Of a stretch of DNA of 64,000 nt, positions 32,613 to 40,814 are shown one piece after another. The notes beneath the pieces are model-generated. The model saw nothing but the letters and a program-made list of their open reading frames with translations, was not told where the DNA came from and did no database searches. The stretch's first letter is position 1. The number at the start of each line of letters is the position of its first letter. The DNA is from Microcella frigidaquae (lineage in GTDB: Bacteria; Actinomycetota; Actinomycetes; Actinomycetales; Microbacteriaceae). The translations under genes and the position numbers were made by a program. The DNA is taken from NCBI RefSeq assembly GCF_014200395.1, contig NZ_JACHBS010000001.1:1426001-1490000 (forward strand). The letters run 5' to 3'.

Positions 32613-33662
32613 ATGACCCGCGGCTGGCAGATCACCCTCGGCGAGGGCGACCCCGCGGTCGCGCTGGTCGACCTCGACGATACGGCGCTGCGACCCGCAT
32701 CCGATGCCCTGGATGCGACGGCCGACGTCGTCGTCGACGTGACGTGGTCCGGGCTCAACTACAAGGATGCCCTCGCCTTCGCCGGCAACCGCGGCGTGGT
32801 GCGCACCTCACCCCTGGTGCCCGGCATCGACGCGGTCGGCACCGTCGCCGCCTCGTCGAACCCGCGCTGGCGGGTCGGCGATCGCGTGCTGCTCAACGGT
32901 GCAGGAGCGGGCGAGACGCGGCACGGGGGTCTCGCCCAGCGCGCCCACCTCGACGGCGGCACGCTCGTCGCCACGCCCTCGGTGTTCACCGACGAGCAGG
33001 CGGCCGGCATCGGCACCGCGGGCTTCACGGCCATGCTCGCCGTGCTCGCCCTCGAGCGGCACGGCATCACGCACGGCGAGGTGCTCGTCACCGGCGCGAG
33101 CGGCGGACTCGGATCGTTCGCGATCGCCCTGCTCGCCCGGGCCGGCTTCGTCGTGACTGCGGTCACCGGCCGCCCCGACAACGCCGAGCGGCTGCAGAGG
33201 CTCGGGGCCGCGATCGTGCTCGACCGCGCCGAGCTCGACCGCCCCTCGCGCGCCCTCGAATCGCAGCACTGGGCCGGAGTCATCGACGCCGTCGGCGGCC
33301 CACCCCTCGCGACGGCCCTCGCCCAACTGCGGCAGAACGGGGTCGCGGTCGCCTGCGGCAATGCCGCCTCCCCCGCCCTCGCGACCACCGTGATGCCGTT
33401 CATCCTGCGGGGCGTCTCGCTGGTCGGCGTGAACTCGTCGCTCACCCCGCGCGCGCTGCGCGAGCAGGCCTGGCAGCGGCTCGCGCGCGACCTCGACCCG
33501 GGGGTCGTCGACGCCGTGGTGCGGTCGATCCCGCTCGAGGAGGCGCGGGAGGCCGCGGCCGAGGTGCTCGCCGGCCGGGTGGCCGGGCGGCTCGCGGTGC
33601 GCGTCGGCGAGCCCGCATCCGCCCCCGCCGCGGAGAGTGACGCTCTCGGAGGAGACGCGTGA
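32613..33662 (+). CDS. AcuI/YhdH-type acrylyl-CoA reductase-like oxidoreductase
   Basis: A 349-residue medium-chain dehydrogenase/reductase. SGLNYKDALAF near residue 46, PLVPGIDAVG near 69, the nucleotide fold TGASGGLGSFA near 160, and VGVNSS near 272 are the YhdH/AcuI hallmarks; no structural-zinc cysteines. It would reduce acryloyl-CoA or a related 2-enoyl substrate with NADPH. The stop overlaps the next gene's GTG by 4 bp. Confidence 0.85.
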   Translation: MTRGWQITLGEGDPAVALVDLDDTALRPASDALDATADVVVDVTWSGLNYKDALAFAGNRGVVRTSPLVPGIDAVGTVAASSNPRWRVGDRVLLNGAGAGETRHGGLAQRAHLDGGTLVATPSVFTDEQAAGIGTAGFTAMLAVLALERHGITHGEVLVTGASGGLGSFAIALLARAGFVVTAVTGRPDNAERLQRLGAAIVLDRAELDRPSRALESQHWAGVIDAVGGPPLATALAQLRQNGVAVACGNAASPALATTVMPFILRGVSLVGVNSSLTPRALREQAWQRLARDLDPGVVDAVVRSIPLEEAREAAAEVLAGRVAGRLAVRVGEPASAPAAESDALGGDA

Positions 33663-34069
33663 CCGTGCTGACCACGCTGGCGCTGTTGTTCGCGAGCATC
33701 GCGGCGCTGCTGCACGGGGTGTTCTTCGTGCTCGAGAGCGTGCTCTTCCGGCGGCCGGCCGGCCGGCGGCTGTTCGGAGTGCGTGCCGAGCACGACTCGC
33801 CGCCGTTGCGACTGTTCGCCGTCAACCAGGGCGTCTACAACCTGGCCCTCGCGATCGTCGTCGCCCTGGGAGTCGTGCTGCAGGCGACGGCGGGCAACGC
33901 GACCGACCTCGCGATCGCAGGGCTCGCGCTGACGATCGCCGGATGCTCGGTCATGGTCGTCGCGGGCGCCGCGCTCGCCCTCACCGCGCCGCCCCGACTT
34001 CTCGCCGCCGCGCTCGCGCAGGCACTGCCCCCGCTGCTCGCTGTCGTGCTGCTGCTCGTCGGCCGATAG
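33659..34069 (+). CDS. DUF1304 membrane protein
   Basis: A 136-residue protein with four predicted membrane helices (about 3-28, 58-77, 84-108, 112-134). VFFVLESVLF near 21 and LFAVNQGVYNLALA near 53 are typical of DUF1304. It is translated from a GTG overlapping the preceding oxidoreductase stop (GTGA). Function of the family is not known. Confidence 0.8.
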   Translation: MTVLTTLALLFASIAALLHGVFFVLESVLFRRPAGRRLFGVRAEHDSPPLRLFAVNQGVYNLALAIVVALGVVLQATAGNATDLAIAGLALTIAGCSVMVVAGAALALTAPPRLLAAALAQALPPLLAVVLLLVGR

Positions 34070-34093
34070 TCGGCAGCCGCGGCGGGTCCCCCG

Positions 34094-34933
34094 TCAGGGG
34101 ATGACCGGCGGCGCGCTGTCGTCGGGGTCCATCGCGTGCTCGGCGAGCGCGCGCACGAGCGCGGTGGTGGTGCGCTCCTCGGCGATGCGATGCACGGTGA
34201 GACCGGCGGCGCGGGCGTCGAAGGCCGTGCGAGGGCCGATGCAGACGATGACGGCACTGTCGGGCAGCGGGGCGAACTGGGCGGCGATCTGCCGGGCGAC
34301 GCTGCCCGAGCTGACCACGAGACCGCGGATGTCGCCGCGGGCCACGTCGGCGGTCACGACCTCCGGCGCCGCGACCCCGACCGTGCGATAGGCCGAGACG
34401 AAGATGGCGTCGATGCCGCGCTCGGCGAAGCCGGTGACCAGGGTCGGTTCGGCCTGTTCGCTGTGCGGAACGAGCACCGGCCCCTGCTGCGGGGTTCCCG
34501 GCCACTCGCGCACGAGACCCCGGGCCGAGTGATCGCTCGGCACGACGTCGACCGAGTACCCGGCAAGGTGCAGCGCGTGCGCGGTGGTCTCGCCGACGGC
34601 CGCGATGCGGGTGGTCGCCGGCGGCCGCACTCCGTAGCCGACGAGCACATCGACCGTGGTGGCGCTGGTCACAATCAGCCAGCCGTAGGCGCCCGCCTGC
34701 AGCGCCTCGAGCTCGCGGGCGAGCCGCTCGGGCTCATCGGAGGGCGCGAAGTTGATGAGTGGGGCGATGACCGGCTCGGCGCCGAGATTGCGCAGCTGCG
34801 CGGCGACGCCGTCGCCCCACTTGCCGCCGCGCGGAACGAGCACGCGCCAGCCGAGCAGGGGCTTCACCACGGGGAGCGCCCCCGTCGGGGTGCGCTCGAT
34901 GGTGACATCGTGCAGGGAGGACATCCCCTCCAT
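34094..34933 (-). CDS. Uroporphyrinogen-III synthase, second copy
   Basis: A 279-residue HemD-family protein that would cyclise hydroxymethylbilane to uroporphyrinogen III. LLGWRVLVPRGG, EPVIAPLI, VTSATTVDVL, VSAYRTVG, VSSGSVARQ and CIGPRTA are in family order. By eye it matches the heme-operon copy (52702-53475) at 60 of the first 69 aligned residues from LLGW. Here it stands outside the heme operon, next to a membrane-protein operon. The ATG at 34933 has AGGG nearby; ATG 34924 is the alternative. Active-site degeneration is not obvious, so it may be functional. Confidence 0.85.
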   Translation of the reverse strand: MEGMSSLHDVTIERTPTGALPVVKPLLGWRVLVPRGGKWGDGVAAQLRNLGAEPVIAPLINFAPSDEPERLARELEALQAGAYGWLIVTSATTVDVLVGYGVRPPATTRIAAVGETTAHALHLAGYSVDVVPSDHSARGLVREWPGTPQQGPVLVPHSEQAEPTLVTGFAERGIDAIFVSAYRTVGVAAPEVVTADVARGDIRGLVVSSGSVARQIAAQFAPLPDSAVIVCIGPRTAFDARAAGLTVHRIAEERTTTALVRALAEHAMDPDDSAPPVIP

Positions 34934-34982
34934 GATGACCCTGCCCCGGCGAGAGTCATAATCGACCGGGGCTCGACCGGCA

Positions 34983-35207
34983 TCAGTCGTCGGTGACGAT
35001 GGCCCAGACGACGAGACCTGCGACGACCACCGCCGCCGCCGTAGCACCGATGATCCATGGCACCGGGTTGGCCCGGTACGAGCGCTGCACCCGCTGCGCG
35101 AGCTCGCCCGCCTGCTTCTGCACGTCGAGCTTGTCGTCGATGGCGTCGAGGGTGTGCTCCAGCCGGGCGCGCGCGGCCGAGACGGTGCTCGAGACGGTGT
35201 CGCTCAT
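34983..35207 (-). CDS. DUF3618 protein
   Basis: A 74-residue protein with an amphipathic N-terminal half (ARLEHTLDAIDDKLDVQKQ, the DUF3618 signature) and one C-terminal membrane helix (about 50-70). The ATG at 35207 overlaps the upstream holin-like stop. It is the last of three overlapping genes encoding small membrane/envelope proteins. Function unknown. Confidence 0.85.
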   Translation of the reverse strand: MSDTVSSTVSAARARLEHTLDAIDDKLDVQKQAGELAQRVQRSYRANPVPWIIGATAAAVVVAGLVVWAIVTDD

Positions 35208-35620
35208 GATGCTCCTCGCTTTCCGAGCCCGCGCAGCACGCGGACGTCCTCCTTGACGCTCTCCATGGTCTGGGTGGGGGTCGGCGGAACGCTCGCCCGC
35301 AGCTGCTGCACGCCGATTGCGGCGGCGATCGCGGCGAGCACGATCAGCACGCCGCCGACCACGAGGGCGGCCGCCCAGGCCGGCATGACGAGGGCCAGGG
35401 CGAGCACGCCGGCGGCCGTCAGCACCAGAACACCGAAGAAGGCGAAGGCGCCCGCAGTGACGAGGAAGCCGGCGCCGATACCGGCGGCCTTGAGCTTGCC
35501 GATGACCTCGGCCTTGAGCTGCGCGAGCTCCGCCTCGATCAGCTCGCGGATCAGGCGCGGCAGGTCGGCGATGAGCGCGAACAGTCCGCGACGCTCGCGC
35601 GTGGGAGCGGGGGTGCTCAT
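35204..35620 (-). CDS. Phage holin family (Actinobacteriophage holin 3-like) membrane protein
   Basis: A 138-residue protein with an amphipathic N-terminus (LIRELIEAELAQLKAEV near 23-39) and two membrane helices (about 45-75 and 80-105). This is the chromosomally widespread 'phage holin family' of actinobacteria, usually found as here beside DUF3618 and YtxH-like genes and not in prophages. Overlaps both neighbours by 4 bp. Likely a structural or stress-related envelope protein; role unproven. Confidence 0.8.
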   Translation of the reverse strand: MSTPAPTRERRGLFALIADLPRLIRELIEAELAQLKAEVIGKLKAAGIGAGFLVTAGAFAFFGVLVLTAAGVLALALVMPAWAAALVVGGVLIVLAAIAAAIGVQQLRASVPPTPTQTMESVKEDVRVLRGLGKRGAS

Positions 35621-35991
35621 GAGGTCGCGCCGGAGCCGCTCGAGCCCGGGGCGGTCGGCTGCGTGCGGCTGCGTGCGGCGGGCTTCGAGGACGCGGGCTT
35701 CGAGGGCGCAGGCTTCGATGCCGGCTGCTTCGAGGACGTGGGAGCGGCCTTGCGGGAGGCCCCGCTGACCTGGTCGACGACCTTCTTGGCCCCGTCGGTG
35801 ACGAACTCGGCGACCTCGGGCGCCTTCTCGCGCACGAAGTCCTCGACCTGGTCGACGCGTCGCTGCACGCGCGGGTCGTTCCAGAATCCCTGCGCGGCGC
35901 GCTTCATCTGCTCGTACCGCTCGCGCCCGGCGCGCGTGCCGAGCACGTAGCCGACGGCGAGGCCAGCGGCGAACAGGATCTTGCCTCTCAT
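35617..35991 (-). CDS. YtxH-like envelope protein with KPAS repeats
   Basis: A 124-residue protein. An N-terminal hydrophobic segment (residues 4-18) with VGYVLGTRAGRERYEQ is typical of YtxH-like proteins; a helical middle (40-75) is followed by a low-complexity Ser/Lys/Pro/Ala tail built from four 15-bp DNA repeats. It heads the three-gene overlapping operon with the holin-like and DUF3618 genes. The ATG at 35991 has GAGGAG six to seven bases upstream. Confidence 0.75.
   Translation of the reverse strand: MRGKILFAAGLAVGYVLGTRAGRERYEQMKRAAQGFWNDPRVQRRVDQVEDFVREKAPEVAEFVTDGAKKVVDQVSGASRKAAPTSSKQPASKPAPSKPASSKPAARSRTQPTAPGSSGSGATS
35679..35738. repeat. Four 15-bp tandem repeats in YtxH-like gene
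   Basis: Imperfect 15-bp units at 35679-35693, 35694-35708, 35709-35723 and 35724-35738 share the core gcttcga. They encode a five-residue K-P-A/S repeat in the tail. The copy number could vary by slippage without changing frame. Confidence 0.75.
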
Positions 35992-36107
35992 GACGCACTC
36001 CTCACGCTGCGCTACCGTGATGGCCCGGTCGCGTTCAGCCCCTCCAGCGTAGCCCTGCGCCCTGATGCGATGTCGAGGGGACCTCCCGTCGACGGAGGCG
36101 GAGCTGC

Positions 36108-37511
36108 CTACGCGGGCGGGCCGACCGCACGCGCGGTCGCGCGAGCGTGCGCCACGATGCGGTCGAGGTCGGCGCCGACGATCTGCTCGCCGACCACCGG
36201 CACCTCCGACCCCTCGACGTCGATGCGGCCCGCGGTCTGCCAGCGCCGCACCGCGGCGGCGTGCACCGCGGCGGGCGGGATGCTCACGCCGAGCAACTGC
36301 TGCGCATCGAGGCGCGCCTGCTCGGTGTCGACGGGGGTGCCGGCGGGGGCATCCCGATAGTGCACCCGCACGACCGCGCGGCCGCCCGCCGCGTCGCGCA
36401 GCGGGCCCCACCGCGCCGTCGGCAGGTCGAGCGCGCGCACGAGACTGCTCGAGCGCGGGTCGACGAGCACCCCGCCCGCTGGCAGCGATCCCTGCAGAGC
36501 CGCGGAGACCACGGCGCCGGCGTCGACCAGCAGCACGGCGACATCGCCGGAGTAGTCCGTCGTCGTGTCGCGGGGCGGCCCGGCGACGAGCCCCGGCGCA
36601 GCGACGAGCACGCGGCCGCGGCGCACCCGCTCGGCGGCCTCGTCGGGGTCACGACCGTCGTCGGGGTCACCACCGCCGTCGGGGTCACCACCGCCGCCGT
36701 CACCGCCGCCCGACAGCACCACGTGGTCGGGCGCGACGCCCGTGACCTCGACGCCGTGCTCGATGGGCACGCCGAACCGCTCGAGCTCGTCGAGCAACCG
36801 GTCGACGAGCACGGTCGCGCCCCCTCGGAGGGTCGCAATCGACTGGTCGAGCTGCCCGGGAAGCGCGCCCTCGAGCCGCACACGGGCGACGGCTCGCGCG
36901 AGCGAGTTCTCGCGCAGCAGATGGTGCTTCAGGCCGCCCACCGCCGAGAGGGGCAGGGCGTCGGGGTGCACGCCGCGCAGCGCGAGCACGACCGGAGCGA
37001 CGAGTCGCTCGAGAGCGTCATCCCCGAGGCGCCGTCGCACGAGGGCGCCGAGCGTCGCCGCGCGTGAGCCCACCGGGCCGGGCAGGAGGGCGTCCAGCTG
37101 CGCGCGCCATCCGGCCGAGCGTCCGGTGATAGCTACCGCATCGGCCGAGAGCGGAGCCATCGGGATTCCCAGCAGGGTCGGCTCGGGCAGCGGGAGCGTG
37201 CGGTCATCGGCCGTGCACAGCCACGTCCGCGTGGGCTCGGCCGCGACGAGCTCGGCGCCGAGAGCGAGCCGGTCGAGGGCCGCTGCGAGCTCGTCATCCG
37301 GCGTGAACCGGTCCGCGCCGAGGTCGACGCGCACGCCGTCGAGCGAGCACGCCTCGAGCTGCCCGCCCGCACGTTCCGAGGCCTCGAGCACGCGGACCGG
37401 GTGCCCGAGCAGCACGAGCTCGCGGGCGGCGACGAGGCCGGCGAGACCTGCCCCGACCACCAGCATCTCCTCGCGCGCGCCGCTCATGGCTCCAGGGTAG
37501 GGGGCGCTCAC
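36108..37511 (-). CDS. HemY/CgoX-like FAD oxidase, second copy
   Basis: A 467-residue flavin amine-oxidase-fold protein paralogous to the heme-operon oxidase (58759-60078). The FAD motif VVGAGLAGLVAARELV, RAGGQLE, WRAQLDALLPGPVGSR and HHLLRENSLARAV align closely with that copy. An insertion of Gly/Asp/Pro repeats, absent from the operon copy, lies near residues 272-298. Substrate could still be coproporphyrinogen III, or the copy may have drifted. GTG at 37511 overlaps the upstream stop (GTGA); the ATG at 37487 is an alternative. Confidence 0.8.
   Translation of the reverse strand: MSAPYPGAMSGAREEMLVVGAGLAGLVAARELVLLGHPVRVLEASERAGGQLEACSLDGVRVDLGADRFTPDDELAAALDRLALGAELVAAEPTRTWLCTADDRTLPLPEPTLLGIPMAPLSADAVAITGRSAGWRAQLDALLPGPVGSRAATLGALVRRRLGDDALERLVAPVVLALRGVHPDALPLSAVGGLKHHLLRENSLARAVARVRLEGALPGQLDQSIATLRGGATVLVDRLLDELERFGVPIEHGVEVTGVAPDHVVLSGGGDGGGGDPDGGGDPDDGRDPDEAAERVRRGRVLVAAPGLVAGPPRDTTTDYSGDVAVLLVDAGAVVSAALQGSLPAGGVLVDPRSSSLVRALDLPTARWGPLRDAAGGRAVVRVHYRDAPAGTPVDTEQARLDAQQLLGVSIPPAAVHAAAVRRWQTAGRIDVEGSEVPVVGEQIVGADLDRIVAHARATARAVGPPA
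36642..36695. repeat. Three 18-bp tandem repeats inside the HemY-like paralogue
   Basis: Units 36642-36659, 36660-36677 and 36678-36695 have the form gtcggggtcac(c/g)accgyc; the last two are identical and the first differs at two positions. On the minus strand each encodes a six-residue Gly-Gly-Gly/Arg-Asp-Pro-Asp unit. The array lengthens the protein in frame. Confidence 0.85.
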
Positions 37512-37915
37512 TCGCGCGTGCGCTCGAGCAGGGCGAGCAGTGCGAGCCCGTAGGCCTCGGGGGCCGAGACGCTCTCGTGCTGCTGCTCAGCGCCATCGAT
37601 CGCGATCGTCACGCGGTAGCCGTCGTCGGTGCGATCGAGCCGCCGGAAGGAGCCGCGCAGGAGGTCGCGCAACTGGTCTTCGCGGGGCAACCAGAGGGTG
37701 TCGTCGACCTCGACCGAGTCGAGCGCCCACTCGGTGGTGCCGTTGAACCCGAGCACCGTCCCGGTCGGGTACTGATGCGCCTCGATGGTCAGCTCGCTGA
37801 TCGTGAAGATCTCGGCATCGAGCTCGGCCCGGTCGATCTGGAAGCGGTCGCCGGACGCGGGCGTCCAGCGCAGGCCGGCATCGCGCAGACGGCGCGCCAG
37901 CCCGGTCGAGATCAT
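37508..37915 (-). CDS. Conserved actinobacterial protein of unknown function
   Basis: A 135-residue soluble protein beginning MISTGLARRLRDAGLRW and containing GFNGTTEWALDSV and WLPREDQLRDLL. Similar small proteins are common in Actinobacteria and are sometimes labelled CpaE, but no ATPase motif is visible, so that name is not used. It overlaps the HemY-like paralogue by 4 bp on the same strand. The ATG at 37915 is chosen because the family starts at this Met; no function is assigned. Confidence 0.7.
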   Translation of the reverse strand: MISTGLARRLRDAGLRWTPASGDRFQIDRAELDAEIFTISELTIEAHQYPTGTVLGFNGTTEWALDSVEVDDTLWLPREDQLRDLLRGSFRRLDRTDDGYRVTIAIDGAEQQHESVSAPEAYGLALLALLERTRE

Positions 37916-37960
37916 GGCGCCATGGTCGCACGCGCACCCGGGCACCGCCTGGGCGCGACA

Positions 37961-37995
37961 GTGCACCGGGCCGTGATCGGGTCGGCCCGGTGCAC
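37961..37995 (-). terminator. Terminator after the first surface-protein gene
   Basis: Perfect 13-bp arms (37961-37973 and 37983-37995) with a 9-base loop lie 20 bases past the stop at 38015 on the minus strand. Confidence 0.7.
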
Positions 37996-38014
37996 CGGTC
38001 GGTGCGATCGGCGA

Positions 38015-40588
38015 CTAGGCGCGCTGACGGCGGTAGCCGAGGATGCCCGCACCGAGCAGCAGCATGACGAGTCCGGCGATCCCGGCGGTGAGCGCGCCCT
38101 GGCCCACACCGGTCGACGCCAGCTCGAGGCACTCGCCCGACGGGTCGACGCCCGCGAACTCCCAGCGCGTGGGCTGCTCGACGGGGAACCCGAAGCCCTG
38201 CAGCGGCGTCGCCGTCACGACGGTCTTGCCCGTCGACATCGGCCAGGTGCCCGGCTCGGCCCGCTGACCGTTGACCCACCACTGCACGCCCTCAGCGTCT
38301 TCGAGCGTGAGCCAGTTGGTCATGTCGTCGCAGCTCGCCGGGGTGAACGACGCGCTCGCGGTGGTGAGCGGCGAGGTCTCGAGGCACTCGAACGGGTACA
38401 CGGCGAACGTGCGCTCGAAGGGAGCAGGCTCGGGCGAGATCGTGTACCGGTCGCTCGCCGGCGAGGGCACGACGCGAACGCTGTCACCCTCGTCGACCGC
38501 GTAGGTGCGGGTGGTCTCGTCGCCGACCCACTCGACCACGAACGGCGTCTCGTCGTTGATGAGGACGGTGTAGACGATGCCGACGACGCGGGTGATCGTG
38601 AAGCTCTGCTCGAAGCAGGTGTCGACGTAGCTCACCGGGTCGCGCAGCTCGATGACCGTGACGCACTCCTCGCTGCGGTCGGGGCCGAGCAGGGTGCCGG
38701 TGAAGGTCAACGTCTTGCCGCCGTCCGACACCGTGCGCCCGGGGGTGGGCTCCGACGAGTCAAAGAACACCGCGTCGTCATCGGTGATGACGAACACGAC
38801 CGAGTAGCTCGGCCCCTCGAGGTCGGAGAGCTCGGGGGCGTAGCGCGCGAGCTCCGCATCCTCGACGACGAAGTTAGCCGGGTCGAGCTGCTGACCGAGG
38901 TCGCACGTCGGCTCGAGGAAGGCGATCGACGCGTTCGTCACGGGCAGCTCGGGCAGGTCGCATGGCTCCGGACTCGTGAATGACAGCGTGAAGTCGCGGG
39001 TCGTCGACAGCTGGCCGTTGAGGTAGAGAACGTGCCCGCTCGTCGCCGTCGCCCGCAGCGTCAGCGTGCTGGGGTCGTCGACCGTGTAGGTGCCCGGGGC
39101 GACCGGCTGGCCGGCGATGCTCCACGAGACGCCGAGCACCGTGGGCACGGTGTACGAGCCCGGGGTGGCGCAGGCGATGTCGACGACCGGCTCGACCGTC
39201 AGCTCGCAGACCTTATCGCGGCCGCTGGCCTTGACGGTCTGCTCGGCGAGGATCGTCGTACCGTCGCCCCACTTCAGGGTGACCGTGTACGACTGCGCGG
39301 GGTTGGTGCGCGGAACGTCGAGGTCGAAGAAGCTGTCACCCGGAGCCGCGACACCCGAACCGTTGAGCGCGGGGTTGCCAGCGACGGTGAAGGTGTAGGG
39401 CACCGAGAAGCTCTGCGCGTTGCGCACGCGGAAGGTGTACGTGCTGTCGGGCGCGCACTCCTCCATGTAGGTCAGCGTGAGGTTGACGTCGATCGCCGCA
39501 CACCCCGCATCCGGCTCGGTGAAGACGAAGGTGAACTCCGACTGCGCACCGGGCTCGAGGCCGTAATCCGGGGCGATGGCCTCGGCGCGCACCACGACGG
39601 TGCCGGCGCTGGCGACGGGGTAGGTGCCGGGTTGCACCTCGACGCTGCCGATGAACCAGCGGATGCCCTCGATGTCGTCGAGCGTGTAGCTGCCCGCGGC
39701 GTCGCACGTGAGGTCGACCATGCGGGCGGTCGGCGTGACGAGCTCCTCCGTCGGGAGGTCGCCGCAGACGAGGAAGCGGGACTGGTCGCGGTTCTGGTTG
39801 AAGTAGGTGCTGTTGAACTGCACCCACTCGACCGTGAACGCATCCGACAGGTAGGTGGAGTAGGTGAACGCGAAGACACCGGAGTCGCGTTGCGCGGTGG
39901 TGAGCGGCAGGGTGTAGGGGCCGCCGGGAGCATTGACCCGGACGACCAGACCCGACTCGCTCACCGGATCCTGCGCCTGGCGGATATCGATCTGGGCGTT
40001 GACCTGGAACTTCTGGCCGTTCTGGACGATGTCCATGTTGATGTGGTCACCGTTGGTGAGAGCACGACCGGTGTAGTTCGTGGCGATCTCGCACGTGAGG
40101 TTGTTGGTGGGCTGCGCGGCATTGATGCGGAAGCCCAGGTGCGAGAGGCCGGCGTAGGTGTGGGTGTAGCTCGTGCCGCTCGCGGTGCTCGTGTCGATGG
40201 TCGAGAGGTAGGTGCCGCCCTTCACGCAGACGTCGACGTCCCATCCGGGCGTGATCGACCAGGTGACGGTGCGCTCGCTGACGTCCCACGAGAGCGTGCC
40301 CCAGGGCGCGGTGTAGGTTCCGTCGTTGTCGAGGTTCGAGCCGTCGATGGCGGCCGGCTTCTGGAAGTTGATGAGCGACGAGTTGCAGACGAGCCCGTTC
40401 TGGTTGTACGTGACCACACCGCCGCTGTTCACGACGGGCGTGCTCAACGTCGCGTTCGGGTTGGCCGTCGCGGCGACCGTGCCACCGACGGCGAGGCCGA
40501 GGCCGATCGCGATCGCGGTGACACCGGCGACGAACCGGGTGCGGATCTCACGGCGACGCAGACGTCGACGAGCTTCTTTGCGCAACAT
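38015..40588 (-). CDS. Large LAxTG-type sorted surface protein with Ig-like modules
   Basis: An 857-residue exported protein. A basic start (RRRLRRREIRTR) and hydrophobic stretch (about 21-45) form the signal peptide. The C-terminus has LASTG, a membrane helix and a basic YRRQRA tail, a sorting signal of the kind used by class E sortases. Between them are several modules of about 80-100 residues with paired cysteines and the pattern GxxWxxxGxxVxPGTY, likely Ig-like. It would be anchored to the cell wall. ATG at 40588 has AGGAG five bases upstream. Partner or ligand unknown; paralogous in layout to the next gene. Confidence 0.85.
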   Translation of the reverse strand: MLRKEARRRLRRREIRTRFVAGVTAIAIGLGLAVGGTVAATANPNATLSTPVVNSGGVVTYNQNGLVCNSSLINFQKPAAIDGSNLDNDGTYTAPWGTLSWDVSERTVTWSITPGWDVDVCVKGGTYLSTIDTSTASGTSYTHTYAGLSHLGFRINAAQPTNNLTCEIATNYTGRALTNGDHINMDIVQNGQKFQVNAQIDIRQAQDPVSESGLVVRVNAPGGPYTLPLTTAQRDSGVFAFTYSTYLSDAFTVEWVQFNSTYFNQNRDQSRFLVCGDLPTEELVTPTARMVDLTCDAAGSYTLDDIEGIRWFIGSVEVQPGTYPVASAGTVVVRAEAIAPDYGLEPGAQSEFTFVFTEPDAGCAAIDVNLTLTYMEECAPDSTYTFRVRNAQSFSVPYTFTVAGNPALNGSGVAAPGDSFFDLDVPRTNPAQSYTVTLKWGDGTTILAEQTVKASGRDKVCELTVEPVVDIACATPGSYTVPTVLGVSWSIAGQPVAPGTYTVDDPSTLTLRATATSGHVLYLNGQLSTTRDFTLSFTSPEPCDLPELPVTNASIAFLEPTCDLGQQLDPANFVVEDAELARYAPELSDLEGPSYSVVFVITDDDAVFFDSSEPTPGRTVSDGGKTLTFTGTLLGPDRSEECVTVIELRDPVSYVDTCFEQSFTITRVVGIVYTVLINDETPFVVEWVGDETTRTYAVDEGDSVRVVPSPASDRYTISPEPAPFERTFAVYPFECLETSPLTTASASFTPASCDDMTNWLTLEDAEGVQWWVNGQRAEPGTWPMSTGKTVVTATPLQGFGFPVEQPTRWEFAGVDPSGECLELASTGVGQGALTAGIAGLVMLLLGAGILGYRRQRA

Positions 40589-40656
40589 GGGTGCTCCTGG
40601 GGGAGGGAGCCCGGGCCCGGTGCCTCCCGTGGGTGCGGGTGCGCCGAGTACAGGTG

Positions 40657-40672
40657 TTCGGGTATTCGGGTG
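40657..40672. repeat. 8-bp tandem repeat in leader of first surface-protein gene
   Basis: Two copies of ttcgggta/g (40657-40664, 40665-40672) lie in the leader. The same unit occurs four times in the leader of the second surface-protein gene. Confidence 0.65.
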
Positions 40673-40731
40673 GGGGTGCGTCTCGACCTCACGCGAACGT
40701 CGGGTGTGCGTGATCCGAGACTTGCTCCGCA

Positions 40732-40737
40732 ATCATA
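40732..40737 (-). promoter_or_regulatory. -10 hexamer of first surface-protein gene
   Basis: TATGAT on the minus strand lies 144 bases upstream of the ATG at 40588, matching the 143-base distance of TACTGT in the paralogous gene. No convincing -35 is visible. The leader would be about 137 bases. Confidence 0.5.
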
Positions 40738-40750
40738 GCGGGTGAACGCC

Positions 40751-40801
40751 GACGCGCCCCCCATGGAACGGTCTGTTTAGCCGCTCTCTGGGGGGCGCGT
40801 C
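40751..40801 (-). terminator. Terminator between the two surface-protein genes
   Basis: Perfect 13-bp GC-rich arms gacgcgcccccca (40751-40763) and its complement (40789-40801) with a 25-base loop begin 14 bases after the stop at 40815. It separates the two surface-protein transcripts. Confidence 0.75.
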
Positions 40802-40814
40802 GTTGCGCGACTGG

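Noticed and set aside
35204..35620. Prophage remnant suggested by the holin-family match.
   Set aside because: This holin family is a normal chromosomal companion of DUF3618 and YtxH-like genes in actinobacteria, and no other phage gene is present.
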